A stretch of DNA of 64,000 bases, from positions 989,436 through 1,053,435 of the forward strand of contig NZ_LMHK01000002.1 in assembly GCF_001427875.1 (NCBI RefSeq), written 5' to 3'. The notes beneath the pieces are model-generated. The model was not told the DNA's origin and made no database searches. It saw nothing but the letters and a program-made list of their open reading frames with translations. The position numbers were made by a program, and so were the translations under genes. Within the stretch, counting starts at the first letter, position 1; the number at the start of each line of letters is the position of its first letter. Origin of the DNA: Devosia sp. Root685 (GTDB taxonomy: Bacteria > Pseudomonadota > Alphaproteobacteria > Rhizobiales > Devosiaceae). This document shows, piece after piece, positions 46,613 to 56,486 of the stretch.

Positions 46613-47692
46613 TCAGAGGTGGCGCGCCTGCCCCTCACCATCGAAGATCACGGCATCAGAGGAGTCAAAGCCGAGGGCGATTCCATGTCCGATCTGGAGT
46701 GGCTGATCGCCATCGAGAACTGCCATCAACTGGCCGCCGGTCGGCAACTCGACGTTGACGTTGGTTTCGTTGCCTAATCGCTCAACGAGGGCAACGCGCC
46801 CCACCAAGGTGGCACTGCTGCTGATCTGAAGGGCGTGTGGGCGTACGCCGAGCGTCACAGTCTCCCCCGCCGATATACCCGACGAGTTTGCTGCAATATC
46901 AGTGGCAGCCAGATCCTTGCTGGAGATGGTGACCTTGCCATCGGATACCGCTTCGACGGTAACGGGCAGCAAGTTCATTTTCGGCGAGCCGATAAAGCCC
47001 GCCACGAACAGGTTTGCCGGCCGCTGATAGAGTTCGATGGGACTTCCGACCTGCTGCACGACACCACCGTCGAGCACCACGATCTTGTCGGCTAGGACCA
47101 TGGCCTCGACCTGATCATGTGTCACATAGATCATGCTGGCGCCGAGGTTCTGGTGGAGCTTGGCGATCTCCATGCGCGTGTCGACGCGCAGTGCCGCGTC
47201 GAGATTGCTCAGGGGTTCGTCGAACAGAAAAACCTCGGGCTGACGCACGATTGCCCGGCCAATTGCGACACGCTGCCTTTGGCCACCGGAAAGCTGTCCG
47301 GGCTTGCGATCGAGCAGATGTTCCATCTGCAGGATGCGCGCCGCCTCGCGGATTTTTTGGTCGCGGACATCCTTGGGCGTCTTGGCGAGCTTCAGGCCAA
47401 AGCCGACGTTTTCGTAGACGGTCATGTGCGGATAGAGTGCATAGGACTGGAAGACCATGGCGATCGACCGGTCCCGCGGTTCAACGTGGTTCATCACCTT
47501 GCCGCCGATCCGAAGCTCGCCACCGCTGATATCTTCCAAGCCAGCGATCATCCGCAGCAGGGTGGATTTGCCGCAGCCACTGGGGCCGACGAACACCACG
47601 AACTCACCGTGTTCGATGTTCAGGTCTACGCCTTTGATCACCTCGACATTGCCGTAGCTCTTGCGCAGTTGCCGTAATTCCAGTCCGGCCAT
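46613..47692 (-). CDS. Sugar ABC transporter ATP-binding protein, UgpC/MalK-like
   Basis: A 359-aa ATPase of the CUT1 type: Walker A in [40 protein letters not shown], then a C-terminal regulatory TOBE region with [10 protein letters not shown]. Starts 28 bases after the MalG-like permease, with GGAG before the ATG. It energises the importer encoded upstream. Confidence 0.93.
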   Translation of the reverse strand: MAGLELRQLRKSYGNVEVIKGVDLNIEHGEFVVFVGPSGCGKSTLLRMIAGLEDISGGELRIGGKVMNHVEPRDRSIAMVFQSYALYPHMTVYENVGFGLKLAKTPKDVRDQKIREAARILQMEHLLDRKPGQLSGGQRQRVAIGRAIVRQPEVFLFDEPLSNLDAALRVDTRMEIAKLHQNLGASMIYVTHDQVEAMVLADKIVVLDGGVVQQVGSPIELYQRPANLFVAGFIGSPKMNLLPVTVEAVSDGKVTISSKDLAATDIAANSSGISAGETVTLGVRPHALQISSSATLVGRVALVERLGNETNVNVELPTGGQLMAVLDGDQPLQIGHGIALGFDSSDAVIFDGEGQARHL

Positions 47693-47720
47693 GGCCGTCT
47701 CCTCGATTTTTGGATGTGCC

Positions 47721-48548
47721 CTAGCCCTTGACCGCGCCGGCGGTCATGCCCGCGACGATCTGCCGGTTGAAGAACAGGAAGACGATCAGCGGGGGGATGG
47801 TGATGAGCAGGATATTGGTGAACAGGAGGTTGTAGGAGGTGTTGAACTGACTCTGGAAATTGTAGAGCGTCAGTTGCACCGTCGCGTTGCTTGAACCCGG
47901 CAGGTAGTAAAGCGGGTTGGTGAAGTCGTTGAAGATACCGACCGACTGCACCACGATATTGGTCACCGTCACCGGCCAAAGCAGCGGCAGGATCACGCGG
48001 AAAAACACGTCGAGCGGACGCGCGCCGTCGATGATGGCCGCCTCATCCAGCTCACGCGGAATAGTGGCAATGAAGGCGCGGTACAGAATGATCGAGAATG
48101 GCAGGTTATAGGCCACCTGGATCAGGATCATGCCGTGCAGCGTGCCGAACAGTTTTAGGCCCTGCAGCAGCCAGATGGTCGGCACCACGGCGGGCGGGAT
48201 CATCAGCCCGGCGAGAATAAGAAACTCGATCGTGCCGTTCCACTTGGCTTTACGACGGGCCAGCACAAAGCCGACCATGGCCGCGAGGACAATAAGAAGC
48301 GTGACGCTGACCACCGTGATCAGCGACGAGTTGATGAAGGCAGTCACCATCATCCAGTTGCGCGTCGAGACGACCGCCACGAGGTTGTCCCAAAGATGAA
48401 AGCCGTTGGGCCAGGAAAAGTCGCGAAGCGAAGCCTGTTGCCGATCCTTGAACGACATCAGGATGATGAAGAGGAATGGGATGACAAAGACGAAGAAGCT
48501 GAAGACGATGGCGGCAATGCCGCTGATCACCGAGGCGCGGTTTTTCAT
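47721..48548 (-). CDS. Sugar ABC transporter permease, MalG-like
   Basis: A 275-aa inner-membrane protein with six helices and the EAA loop in [20 protein letters not shown]. The open frame begins far upstream inside the neighbouring permease, but ATG 48548 ([20 protein letters not shown]) overlaps that gene's stop by 4 bases and gives the normal family length. It pairs with the MalF-like permease. Confidence 0.93.
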   Translation of the reverse strand: MKNRASVISGIAAIVFSFFVFVIPFLFIILMSFKDRQQASLRDFSWPNGFHLWDNLVAVVSTRNWMMVTAFINSSLITVVSVTLLIVLAAMVGFVLARRKAKWNGTIEFLILAGLMIPPAVVPTIWLLQGLKLFGTLHGMILIQVAYNLPFSIILYRAFIATIPRELDEAAIIDGARPLDVFFRVILPLLWPVTVTNIVVQSVGIFNDFTNPLYYLPGSSNATVQLTLYNFQSQFNTSYNLLFTNILLITIPPLIVFLFFNRQIVAGMTAGAVKG

Positions 48549-49459
48549 TCGTGGCCTCGCTTGCGATTGAGGAGCATGGTCAGCGGCACGACGAGGATGG
48601 CGATGAGGATGAAGAGCACCACATTGCCTGCTGTCGACAGGCCGAAGAAACCCGCCTGGTACTGTTTGTAGATCACCGACGCGATCGTGTCGGAGGAGAA
48701 GCCTGGCCCACCCTTGGTCATGGCCCAGATCAGGTCGAAGGTCCTGAGGCCGCCGATGAAGGACAGGGTGATGACCGTAGCCGTCGCTGGCCGGCTCAGC
48801 GGCAGAGTGACGAACCAGAAATTCTGCCACGGGGTGGCCCCATCGATGCGGGCGGCCTCATAGTAGTCCCTGGGGATGGCGACGAGCCCAGCGATGTAAA
48901 TGACCGTAGCGAGGCCTACGCCCTTCCAGACGTCGACCAGTGCCACCGAGAACAGCGCCAGGTTCGGATTGGTGAGCCAACCCGGTCCTTTCACGCCAAG
49001 CAGCGCCAGCCCTTCATTGATCATGCCGTTGGTCGGATGCATCAGAACGGTGAAGGTGATGCCGACACCTATGGTCGACACCAAAACCGGAAAGAACACT
49101 ACCGACCGCAGATAGCCTCGTGCGATGATCCTGCTGGTGAGCAATAGCGCCAGGGCCATACCCAGCACGACTTTCATGCCAGAGGTCACGACGGCATAGA
49201 TAACGGTATTGACGAGCCCCTTAATGAGAAACGGCTCGCGGAAGAACTGGGCAAAATTATCAAAGCCGATGAAGGTCGCGTCGAACAGCGTCCAGCGCGT
49301 CAGGCTGAAATAGAGGGATGATATCGTCGGCAGCAGAAACAGCACCGAGTAAATCACCGCCGCCGGGAGCAGGAACCATCCTGGATAGGCCGTCTCGCGC
49401 TTGGCAGCACTTACCGGCCCGCGGCCAATCGTGGCCTCGGTTGCAGTCGCTACAGACAT
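48545..49459 (-). CDS. Sugar ABC transporter permease, MalF-like
   Basis: A 304-aa inner-membrane protein with about six helices and the EAA loop in [23 protein letters not shown] 49459 is preceded by GGAGGAGATT; the in-frame TTG 12 bases upstream would overlap this site. CUT1-type uptake of a mono- or oligosaccharide. Confidence 0.93.
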   Translation of the reverse strand: MSVATATEATIGRGPVSAAKRETAYPGWFLLPAAVIYSVLFLLPTISSLYFSLTRWTLFDATFIGFDNFAQFFREPFLIKGLVNTVIYAVVTSGMKVVLGMALALLLTSRIIARGYLRSVVFFPVLVSTIGVGITFTVLMHPTNGMINEGLALLGVKGPGWLTNPNLALFSVALVDVWKGVGLATVIYIAGLVAIPRDYYEAARIDGATPWQNFWFVTLPLSRPATATVITLSFIGGLRTFDLIWAMTKGGPGFSSDTIASVIYKQYQAGFFGLSTAGNVVLFILIAILVVPLTMLLNRKRGHE

Positions 49460-49481
49460 AATCTCCTCCAATTTCGATGAA

Positions 49482-49507
49482 GTGGCGGGCCATCACCAGC
49501 CCGCCAC
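49482..49507 (-). promoter_or_regulatory. Intercistronic stem-loop after the sugar-binding protein gene
   Basis: A perfect 9-bp stem (GTGGCGGGC with GCCCGCCAC, 8-nt loop), 12 bases past the binding-protein stop and before the permease ribosome site. No T-run. Same design as the stems after two other binding-protein genes in the window, so likely 3'-end protection of the binding-protein message. Confidence 0.6.
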
Positions 49508-49519
49508 CTCGGCAGTCGC

Positions 49520-50815
49520 TTACCAGCCAGGGAGGCCGAGCTGCTGCGCCTGCTTCTTCACGTCCTCGTCGTAGAGAGCCGCAGCATCTTCCGGCGTACG
49601 AATGCCGGAACCGACTTCGACCGTGATGTTCTCAAGGTTTGGACCCTTCACCGGAGACAGGAATTCGAGCGCTGGTGCTGTCTGGCCTTCAGCAGTGAAA
49701 TACGCCCCCAGATCAGAAACGGCAGTCGGGACACTGGCCGGAAGCTCGCAGCCCTGGATCAGGAATGGACCAGTGATGGCATTGAGTTCCACCCAAGGGT
49801 CACATCCCCCTTCCTTGCTTGCAACGAAAGCCACGAGCTTCTTGGCAGCCTCGACATTGGGGCTATTGGCCGAGATGTAGAGGGCAGTCGGCATCCACAC
49901 CGTGGTGCCGTTCTTGGCGGCATCATTACCCGGTAGCCCAAAATAGCCGACATCGTTCAGAAGATCGGGATAGTTCTGGGCGATGGTCCCAACGGCAAAG
50001 GTGAGCATCGGATAATGCGCACCGTCGCCCTGGGCGAGCATGCGCAGACCATCATCGAGAACGGCAGCGCCATAGTCTTCGTTGAGGTACCCGGCGTTGT
50101 AGACGTCCGCCTGCTTCTGGAAACCACCCATGGCGGCGACGTTGCCGGCATATTTGGCTTCGTTGGTGGTGTACTTGGCCGCGAAATCGGGCTCGACAGC
50201 CTGAATGTTGTAATAGTCGGCGAGGAAGAAGAGCTGGGATGTCCAAGTGTCGCCAAAGGTCTGGATGACGGGCGCCTTGCCCGCTTCCTTGATCTTGGCA
50301 TTGTTGGCCATGAATTCATCCCAGGTCTTCGGGACTGAAAGACCGAGTTCTTCGTAGATCCTCTTGTTGTAGAGCACGCCGCCACCCATGGCCTGGCCAT
50401 AGGGAACACCATGCAGGGTGCCGTCGGTGGCCGTCACCGTCTGCTTGAAGCTGTCGAGGATGGTCGACATGTAAGCTTCGCTTGAGAGATCGACCGTGCT
50501 CTGCACGGGATTGATCGCCTGGAACAGGGAACCGGTATTGTAGACGAACACGTCGTTCATGGTGCCGGTCGCAAGGCGGCTCTTGACCATGTTGTCGCGC
50601 TCGGTGCCACCGGGACCGACTTCGATCTCGACCTTGATGTCGGGATTGGCGGCTTCGAACGCCGCAACCATCGCTTCGGTATAGGCTACGGCCGCCTGAT
50701 CATTCGGCGAGAAGAGGGTCAGGCTTGTCTGCGCGTACGCAATGCCGACCATGCCGGTCATGGCCAAGAGGCCGGCGGTGAGGCCCACCAGGGCCCTCCG
50801 TTTAATCATCGTCAT
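49520..50815 (-). CDS. Sugar ABC transporter substrate-binding protein (SBP family 1)
   Basis: A 431-aa periplasmic protein. Signal peptide to about residue 29 (LVGLTAGLLAMTGMVGIAYA). The family-1 pattern is clear: SLTLFSPNDQAAVAYTEAMV, NPDIKVEIEVGPGGTERDN, YNTGSLFQAI and GVPYGQAMGGGVLYNKRIYE. GGGAGG precedes ATG 50815. The long open frame upstream lies antisense-like in the rhamnosidase and was not used. It follows the rhamnosidase gene by 28 bases, which suggests that the ligand is a rhamnoside or its aglycone sugar. Confidence 0.92.
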   Translation of the reverse strand: MTMIKRRALVGLTAGLLAMTGMVGIAYAQTSLTLFSPNDQAAVAYTEAMVAAFEAANPDIKVEIEVGPGGTERDNMVKSRLATGTMNDVFVYNTGSLFQAINPVQSTVDLSSEAYMSTILDSFKQTVTATDGTLHGVPYGQAMGGGVLYNKRIYEELGLSVPKTWDEFMANNAKIKEAGKAPVIQTFGDTWTSQLFFLADYYNIQAVEPDFAAKYTTNEAKYAGNVAAMGGFQKQADVYNAGYLNEDYGAAVLDDGLRMLAQGDGAHYPMLTFAVGTIAQNYPDLLNDVGYFGLPGNDAAKNGTTVWMPTALYISANSPNVEAAKKLVAFVASKEGGCDPWVELNAITGPFLIQGCELPASVPTAVSDLGAYFTAEGQTAPALEFLSPVKGPNLENITVEVGSGIRTPEDAAALYDEDVKKQAQQLGLPGW

Positions 50816-50843
50816 AGGTTTCCTCCCTAAGCCCCTTCGGGCG

Positions 50844-53192
50844 TCATGCTTGCCAGTGGATGCGGAACTTTGCGGTGTGCGTTCCCGGCGCGATCTGGCG
50901 GCGCGCCTTCCCTCCCTCAATGGTCGCCAGAGGCTCGCCATCGACCGAGATTTCAAAATACCGATCCGACAGCACGAGCTCCCCCTCGCTGTGTTCTGGA
51001 ACGGTGAATGTGTAGGTGACGCTGTCGCCATCGATGGCCCAGTTAGCGGCGACCTTGCCCGCGGCACTGTCGTGATGGGCGCTGACCGGTGACAAGCTCG
51101 GTATGACGAGCGGCTCGAAGACCACGCGCTGGAAGCCTGGAGCATCGGCATCCGGGCGGAAGCCAGCGACGGCCTCAAAGAGCCATTGGCAGACCGCGCC
51201 ATATGCATAGTGGTTGTATGAGTTCATCGTCGGCTCGAAGATCGAACCGTCGGCCTTGATTCCATCCCAGCGCTCCCAAATGGTGGTCGCGCCACGCTTC
51301 ACCTGCGCCAGCCAGCCGGGCACCTCTTCCTGCAGGAAGACGCTGGCGGCCAGTTCCGGTTCGCCGATTTTCACGAGCGCCGGCAGCAGTGCCGGTGTTC
51401 CGATGAAGCCCGTGCCGATCCGGCCCCGGGCCCGGGTGATCGTCGCCTTGAACCATTTTTTGGCGGCATCGAGATGCTGTGCCGGGATGAGATCGTGAAG
51501 GATTGCGAGCGCGTAGGAGCTTTGGTCGTCGTATAGCAGGCGGCCAGCAGGTGTAATGAACTCGTCGGCGAAGGCAGCCTTTACAGCTTCCGCACGCGTT
51601 GCGAAGTGCTTGGCATCATCGGGTCGGCCAATCGTCTCGGCAATACGGGCGATCTGCGCCGACGAGATATAGAGATAGATCGTGGCCGCGGCATCGTCGC
51701 CCATCGTCGGCACGGCCTTGAGATGGTCGTTCTGCGGCTGCAGCCAGTCGCCGAAACTGAAGCCCTTCACACCCCATCCAGAGGGCGGGCGAACGACAGG
51801 GCCATCGCTGATGCCCCAGACATAGTCGTTCCAGCGCTTCATCGCCGAGAAGGCTTCTTCGAGGATGGCGCGATCGCCGTAGTGGGTGAACAAGGTCCAG
51901 GGAATGACGCTGATGGCGTCGCCCCAGCCCGTCGAGCCGCTGAACGTGCTGCCGTCAGGCGGTCGCTTCAGACGCAAAGGATTGGGCGAAACATGCGCAA
52001 TGGCCCCGTCTGCATCCTGGTCCACCATCATCTCGCGGACGAATTTGGCGAGAAACGCGTGACTTTCGGCCAGGTAGCAGGCGGTAGGCGCAAAAACCTG
52101 CGCATCGCCGGTCCAGCCAAGGCGCTCGTCGCGCTGAGGGCAGTCGGTCGGGATGTCGATGAAATTACCGCGCTGCGACCAGATGGTGTTCTGGACGAGT
52201 CGATCGACCAGCGAATTGGCAGAAGAAAAGCTGGCGGTTGGATTGGGTACCGAGGTGATTGGCACCGCTTCTATCGCGTCGATGGCGGCGTTGCCGGAGA
52301 TCGTGGCGCGCGCGTAACGGAAGCCTTGGAAGGTAAAGGTGGGGCGATAGGTTTCGGCCCCCTGCCCCGCAAAGGTGTATTCAACGACGGCTTCAGCGCT
52401 GCGGAAATTGACGTTGTAGAAATTGCCGTGCTTGTCGAGAATTTCGGCGTGCTCGAACAGAACCTTGGCGCCCGCATCGCCGTGGCCGACAAAGGCAATG
52501 TAGCCGCCGATATTCTGACCAAAATCGTAGACGGTGCGGCCTTCTGCGTCCTGCCAGGAGCGGATGGTCTGAAGGGCGGGCAGTTCCTGCACCGGGGCGC
52601 ATTCCTGTGCCACAAGGACGCGCTGGTCGAAGCCGACGACTTCCACCCCGTGCGACGCTGCTTGCTGCACCCTGGCGTCGTATGTTTCGCCGAAATAGAT
52701 GCCGGACTTCCGAACCGCTGTTTCTCCACTCTTCCAGGTGCCATCGGTGGCCACCAGGACCGGGCCTTCCGGCGCACGCCGCAGCTCCGCAAAGGCGCCG
52801 ATCTTTTCGCCCCAGATATTGGCGAGACCGTTGCCGGTCCACATCAAAGGCGAGCGAAACCAGCCGTCAGCAAGGGAGATTTCGATGACATTCGGTCCGG
52901 GCCGCAACAGGTCCGATACGGCATACTCCTGGATGGCAAGGCGGGCGTCGTAGTTCGTCCAACCCGGGGACAGAACTTCAGCACCGACGCGACGGCCATT
53001 GATAGAGGCCCGGTAGAGGCCCCAGGCCGTGACGAACAGCGTTTCGGAACCCCGCACGTCATCGAGTTCGAATGTCGTCGAAACGAACGACCCGGGCCAC
53101 CCGACACCCTGGTCGGACAAGGGATGAATCATCCGAGCGGCCCAGCCATCAGGGCGAGCAAAAGGGTTCGCAGCCGAGCGCGGCAACGTCAT
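50844..53192 (-). CDS. Alpha-L-rhamnosidase, GH78
   Basis: A 782-aa enzyme that hydrolyses terminal alpha-L-rhamnose from glycosides or pectin-derived oligosaccharides. N-terminal beta domains to about 320 include a jelly-roll with SINGRRVGAEVLSPGWTNYD, followed by the (alpha/alpha)6 catalytic domain. The GH78 signature TDCPQRDERLGWTGDAQ carries acidic residues Asp350, Asp355, Glu356 and Asp363; the probable general base is Glu640 in TIWERWDG. The C-terminal beta domain is from about 700. No signal peptide, so cytoplasmic; the substrate would be imported first. A TTG at 53201 has a better spaced GGGAGG than ATG 53192 and may be the true start. First gene of the sugar operon, divergent from lacI. 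Confidence 0.92.
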   Translation of the reverse strand: MTLPRSAANPFARPDGWAARMIHPLSDQGVGWPGSFVSTTFELDDVRGSETLFVTAWGLYRASINGRRVGAEVLSPGWTNYDARLAIQEYAVSDLLRPGPNVIEISLADGWFRSPLMWTGNGLANIWGEKIGAFAELRRAPEGPVLVATDGTWKSGETAVRKSGIYFGETYDARVQQAASHGVEVVGFDQRVLVAQECAPVQELPALQTIRSWQDAEGRTVYDFGQNIGGYIAFVGHGDAGAKVLFEHAEILDKHGNFYNVNFRSAEAVVEYTFAGQGAETYRPTFTFQGFRYARATISGNAAIDAIEAVPITSVPNPTASFSSANSLVDRLVQNTIWSQRGNFIDIPTDCPQRDERLGWTGDAQVFAPTACYLAESHAFLAKFVREMMVDQDADGAIAHVSPNPLRLKRPPDGSTFSGSTGWGDAISVIPWTLFTHYGDRAILEEAFSAMKRWNDYVWGISDGPVVRPPSGWGVKGFSFGDWLQPQNDHLKAVPTMGDDAAATIYLYISSAQIARIAETIGRPDDAKHFATRAEAVKAAFADEFITPAGRLLYDDQSSYALAILHDLIPAQHLDAAKKWFKATITRARGRIGTGFIGTPALLPALVKIGEPELAASVFLQEEVPGWLAQVKRGATTIWERWDGIKADGSIFEPTMNSYNHYAYGAVCQWLFEAVAGFRPDADAPGFQRVVFEPLVIPSLSPVSAHHDSAAGKVAANWAIDGDSVTYTFTVPEHSEGELVLSDRYFEISVDGEPLATIEGGKARRQIAPGTHTAKFRIHWQA

Positions 53193-53258
53193 GTCGTTCA
53201 AGATGAAATCCTCCCTGGCGCGTTGGTTCGCGTCAGTGTGCAGTGTTGGACGTGCAGC

Positions 53259-53268
53259 GTTGTACAAC
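53259..53268. promoter_or_regulatory. Candidate LacI-type operator in the divergent promoter
   Basis: GTTGTACAAC, a perfect 10-bp palindrome, between the rhamnosidase and lacI-family genes. Its size, central dinucleotide and position suit a LacI/GalR-family operator controlling both directions. Confidence 0.45.
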
Positions 53269-53341
53269 TAAGTTTGGATTGCAAGAGGGAATTTTATCGG
53301 CACAGTGTCCTGCGCGAGAAATTGATGAAAGAGAGCCGGAA

Positions 53342-54364
53342 ATGGCCAAGGCCCCGCGAGAAAAAAACGTCACCATCCATGACGTCGCAAAGGACGCTGG
53401 CGTCTCGTTTTCCGCGGTCTCGAAGGTCATGCGCAATGCCTATGGCGTCAGCGACGCATTGCGCGAAAAGGTCAATGTCTCGATTGCCAAGCTCGGCTAC
53501 ACGCCCAGCATGTCCGCCCGCGGAATCAGCGGCGGCAGAACGTTCGTCATTGGGGTCGTCTTCCCGGACATGCGCAATCCGTTCTTCGCCGACATCCTTG
53601 CTGGTGTGTCGTCGGCGCTGGAGCGTACGACCTATCAGATGGTCCAGGGTATCGTGCAGCATTCTTCCGAAGCTGCGCTCGTCCAATCCATGACCAGCAT
53701 GCAGCTCGATGGTCTGATCATCGTCGGCAGCGTCAGTACATCCCAGGCCCTTTCGGCGCTAGCCGCGAGAATTCCTCTGGTCCTGATTGGCCACCATTTG
53801 CCCGAGGTTTCCGCGTTCGACACGGTCAACAACGACGATGCTGAAAGCGGCCGCCTCGCAGTGCGTCACTTCGTCGAAAACGGCTATCGCAAGATTGCCA
53901 TGCTCAGCCTCGACTCGCCGAACGGCACCGTCATCCAACGACGTGAGGAGGGCTATATCGAGGCCATGAAGGCTGCAGATCTTGGCAAAAACATCGAGAT
54001 TGTCCGTACGCCGCAAAACCTGCGCGAGATTCAGGGCGCCGCCCAACGGCTCCTCTCGGGCCCGAACCGCAAGGACGCCATATTCTGCTGGACGGACTAC
54101 GTAGCCCTCGAGACCCTTAGCGTCGCCGGCATAGGTGGCCTTGCAGTGCCGGGAGACGTCGGAGTCATCGGTCACGACAACACCATGTACTGCGCCTTCG
54201 ACCAGAATTCACTGACAAGCATCGACCAGTCCGGCGAACAACTTGGACTGCAGGCTACGCGACTTCTAGTCGAAAGGATCGAGGGGCGACAAAAAGCCGA
54301 GCACTTCCTAGTCCACCCCCGATTGGTGGCACGCCGCAGCTCTGCATTGTCGCAAAAGGCATGA
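53342..54364 (+). CDS. LacI-family transcriptional regulator
   Basis: A 340-aa regulator. N-terminal helix-turn-helix (VTIHDVAKDAGVSFSAVSKV) with hinge, then a periplasmic-binding-like sensor domain (VIGVVFPDMRNPFFADILAG, DGLIIVGS, GDVGVIGHDN). ATG 53342 was chosen over an upstream in-frame ATG whose residues run through the promoter. Divergent from the rhamnosidase operon, presumably repressing it until the imported sugar binds. Confidence 0.93.
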   Translation: MAKAPREKNVTIHDVAKDAGVSFSAVSKVMRNAYGVSDALREKVNVSIAKLGYTPSMSARGISGGRTFVIGVVFPDMRNPFFADILAGVSSALERTTYQMVQGIVQHSSEAALVQSMTSMQLDGLIIVGSVSTSQALSALAARIPLVLIGHHLPEVSAFDTVNNDDAESGRLAVRHFVENGYRKIAMLSLDSPNGTVIQRREEGYIEAMKAADLGKNIEIVRTPQNLREIQGAAQRLLSGPNRKDAIFCWTDYVALETLSVAGIGGLAVPGDVGVIGHDNTMYCAFDQNSLTSIDQSGEQLGLQATRLLVERIEGRQKAEHFLVHPRLVARRSSALSQKA

Positions 54365-54491
54365 TGTGACGGCATCGGGGTGGTCGACGGACGGGCAGGT
54401 TTTGGCAGCACAGTTTTGAAACCTGACGTCCATGGTTTCGGAAGTAGGTAACTCCCAGACAGCGTGAAGGCCAGGTTCCGAAACTGGCGGG

Positions 54492-55610
54492 CTATGTCAC
54501 CAATTCTGGCGTAGGCCCGGTCACTGTTGAGCTGTTCGATGCACTGCGCATCAGTGGCAACAATTCCAGGCCTTGTCGTTTGATCTCCCGTAAATATGGT
54601 GTGTCGGACAGCACAAACGTGTCGATGCCGAGGGCTCGATACTTCTCGAGACTATTCGCGACATCTTGAGCCGATCCCACGAGCCAAGTGGTCCCAGCGC
54701 CGCCACCGCCGAACTTGCCTGGCGTTGTGTAGAGATTGTCGTCAAGCACCTCGCCTCGCTCATGCAGGTCCAGCAGCCGCTTCTGCCCTACGGCAACTTT
54801 GCGATTATGATCGTCCCAACCTGCTCCCTGCTGCTTGGCCATCTCCGCTACCTTGGCTTCGGCATCCCGCCACGCCTCCTCGGTGGTGTCGCGGACGAAA
54901 GTGGTGATACGCAGCCCGAATTTAAGCGGGGGGAGGTCGCGGTCGAGCGTCCGGCTCAGCGCCTTGAGCCGCGCGACGCGCTCGGCAATACCCTCGAGCG
55001 GCTCGCCCCAAAAGAGCTGCACATCGGCTTCGGTGGCTGCCACGCGTTCTGCTGCGTCAGAAGCGCCGCCGAAGTAGAGCTCAGGGTGCCGGCGCTCGCC
55101 TCGCTTCACTGGCCGCGGCACAACCGTGCTGTCGGTGACGGAAAAATGCTCGCCGGCAAACGTGACCTTGTTCTCGGTCCATAGTCGGCGCACCAGCCGC
55201 ATGAATTCCTTGGTCCGGGCGTAGCGATGCGCTTGGTCTCCTTCGCTGTCGCCATAGGCGGCAAGGTTGTCCTGTCCCGATACGATGTTGATCCGCACCC
55301 GTCCTCCGGTCAGATGATCGAGCGTCGCTGCCGCCGAGGCGAAGTTTGCCGGTCGCCAATAACCGGGCCGAATGGCGATCAGCGGCTCAAACGTGGTGGT
55401 GCGCGCCGCCAGCGCTGTGGCGAGCGTGAAAGTGTCTGGCCGACCCCAACCAGTCCCAATCAGTGCACCATGCCAGCCAAACTCTTCGAGCGCATGGGCC
55501 TGTGCAGTCAGTGCGTCGAGGCTGTTGTGATCAGCGGCGACGGGCTCACCACGGTGACCGGGGTTGACCTGATTGGGGATGTACCAAAGAAATTCGTTTG
55601 TGGAGCTCAT
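54492..55610 (-). CDS. Flavin-dependent alkanesulfonate monooxygenase-like protein (SsuD-type LLM)
   Basis: A 372-aa protein of the bacterial luciferase-like family, SsuD subgroup: FLWYIPNQV near the start, RPGYWRPANFASAAATLDHL, GGRVRINIVSGQD and RYARTKEFMRLVRRLW. It would oxidise a sulfonate with FMNH2 and O2, releasing sulfite and an aldehyde. ATG 55610 was chosen since residues before MSSTNEF are Ser/Gly-rich and unlike the family. Last gene of the ssu-like operon. Substrate range is inferred from context. Confidence 0.88.
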   Translation of the reverse strand: MSSTNEFLWYIPNQVNPGHRGEPVAADHNSLDALTAQAHALEEFGWHGALIGTGWGRPDTFTLATALAARTTTFEPLIAIRPGYWRPANFASAAATLDHLTGGRVRINIVSGQDNLAAYGDSEGDQAHRYARTKEFMRLVRRLWTENKVTFAGEHFSVTDSTVVPRPVKRGERRHPELYFGGASDAAERVAATEADVQLFWGEPLEGIAERVARLKALSRTLDRDLPPLKFGLRITTFVRDTTEEAWRDAEAKVAEMAKQQGAGWDDHNRKVAVGQKRLLDLHERGEVLDDNLYTTPGKFGGGGAGTTWLVGSAQDVANSLEKYRALGIDTFVLSDTPYLREIKRQGLELLPLMRSASNSSTVTGPTPELVT

Positions 55611-55629
55611 CGACGGGCCCTTTCCTGAA

Positions 55630-56484
55630 CTACCGGAGCTGGAAGCCAAGTCGACCAAGCGACTCTCGAAGGAGATGTCGACCCTTCAGGGCCTCCACAT
55701 CGCGCAGCCGATCGACGGCCAAGTCGCTCCAGCTTTGTGGCGAAAGACGTTGCTCGTTACGAAAAGCTGCTATGTGCTGATCGTGCCGGGAAATCGCATC
55801 GACCTGTGTTTCAAGGCCATATCGTTCCCGATGCAGCACTGCCGACTGGGGAAGGCGCGGCTTAACAGCGGCCTGACGCTCAGGATCTGGGTGCCCAACC
55901 ACAAGGCCAAAGACGGCGTACGCCTTGTCCGGAAGTCCGAGCTCGGCTGCCACGGCTTCGGGATTGTTGCGCAATGCGCCGATATAGACCGTGCCCAGGC
56001 CCAGCGATTCTGCTGCGACCACAGCATTCTGCGCTGCCAACGCTGCGTCGATGCTGGCCAACAGGAAAGACTCGGTGAAATCAGCACCTTCAAGTCTTAC
56101 TCCGCGCTGACCAGCAAGATGGTCGGCTCGAGCGAGGTCAGCCACCCAGACCAAAAAGAGCGGTGCATCATTGATATGCCGCTGTTCTCCCGCGATCCGC
56201 GAAAGACGCGCTTTGCGATCCTCATCTTCAACCGCAACCACGCTCCAGGCCTGAATATTGGACGAGGTCGGGGCTGATTGTGCTGCGGCAACAAGCGTTT
56301 CGATCGTTCCTGCAGCAAGGGGGCTGGGCAGGAAGGCGCGTACCGAACGGTGGCTCAAGAGGGTGTCTAGGGTCTGGTTCCACTCGACGGAGCCGATGGG
56401 CAGGGGTTCTCGATAGCGATCGAAAATGGCTTGTTCGGCTACGGTGGGGAATGGGACCACGGTATCAAATCGAATTCTGGACAT
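55630..56484 (-). CDS. Nitroreductase-family flavoprotein, NfsA-like
   Basis: A 284-aa protein with the FMN/NADPH-binding pattern HRSVRAFLPSPLAAGTIETL, APTSSNIQAWSVVAVED and LGLGTVYIGALRNNPEAVA. It starts 2 bases after the preceding monooxygenase stop and ends 19 bases before the SsuD-like gene. Lying between two FMNH2-dependent monooxygenases with no SsuE-type reductase in the operon, it may supply reduced flavin. That coupling is inferred. Confidence 0.88.
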   Translation of the reverse strand: MSRIRFDTVVPFPTVAEQAIFDRYREPLPIGSVEWNQTLDTLLSHRSVRAFLPSPLAAGTIETLVAAAQSAPTSSNIQAWSVVAVEDEDRKARLSRIAGEQRHINDAPLFLVWVADLARADHLAGQRGVRLEGADFTESFLLASIDAALAAQNAVVAAESLGLGTVYIGALRNNPEAVAAELGLPDKAYAVFGLVVGHPDPERQAAVKPRLPQSAVLHRERYGLETQVDAISRHDQHIAAFRNEQRLSPQSWSDLAVDRLRDVEALKGRHLLRESLGRLGFQLR

Positions 56485-56486
56485 GG

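Noticed and set aside
49520-51208. Long upstream extension of the sugar-binding protein
   Set aside because: Residues before 50815 are Arg/Ser-rich, lie inside the rhamnosidase gene, and would bury the signal peptide.
51606-53693. A 695-codon plus-strand open frame
   Set aside because: Antisense to the GH78 rhamnosidase and running into the LacI gene in a wrong frame; no family features.
54365-54491. Possible terminator between the LacI gene and the SsuD-like gene
   Set aside because: Only a weak 6-bp stem (GAAACC/GGTTTC) without a T-run was found.
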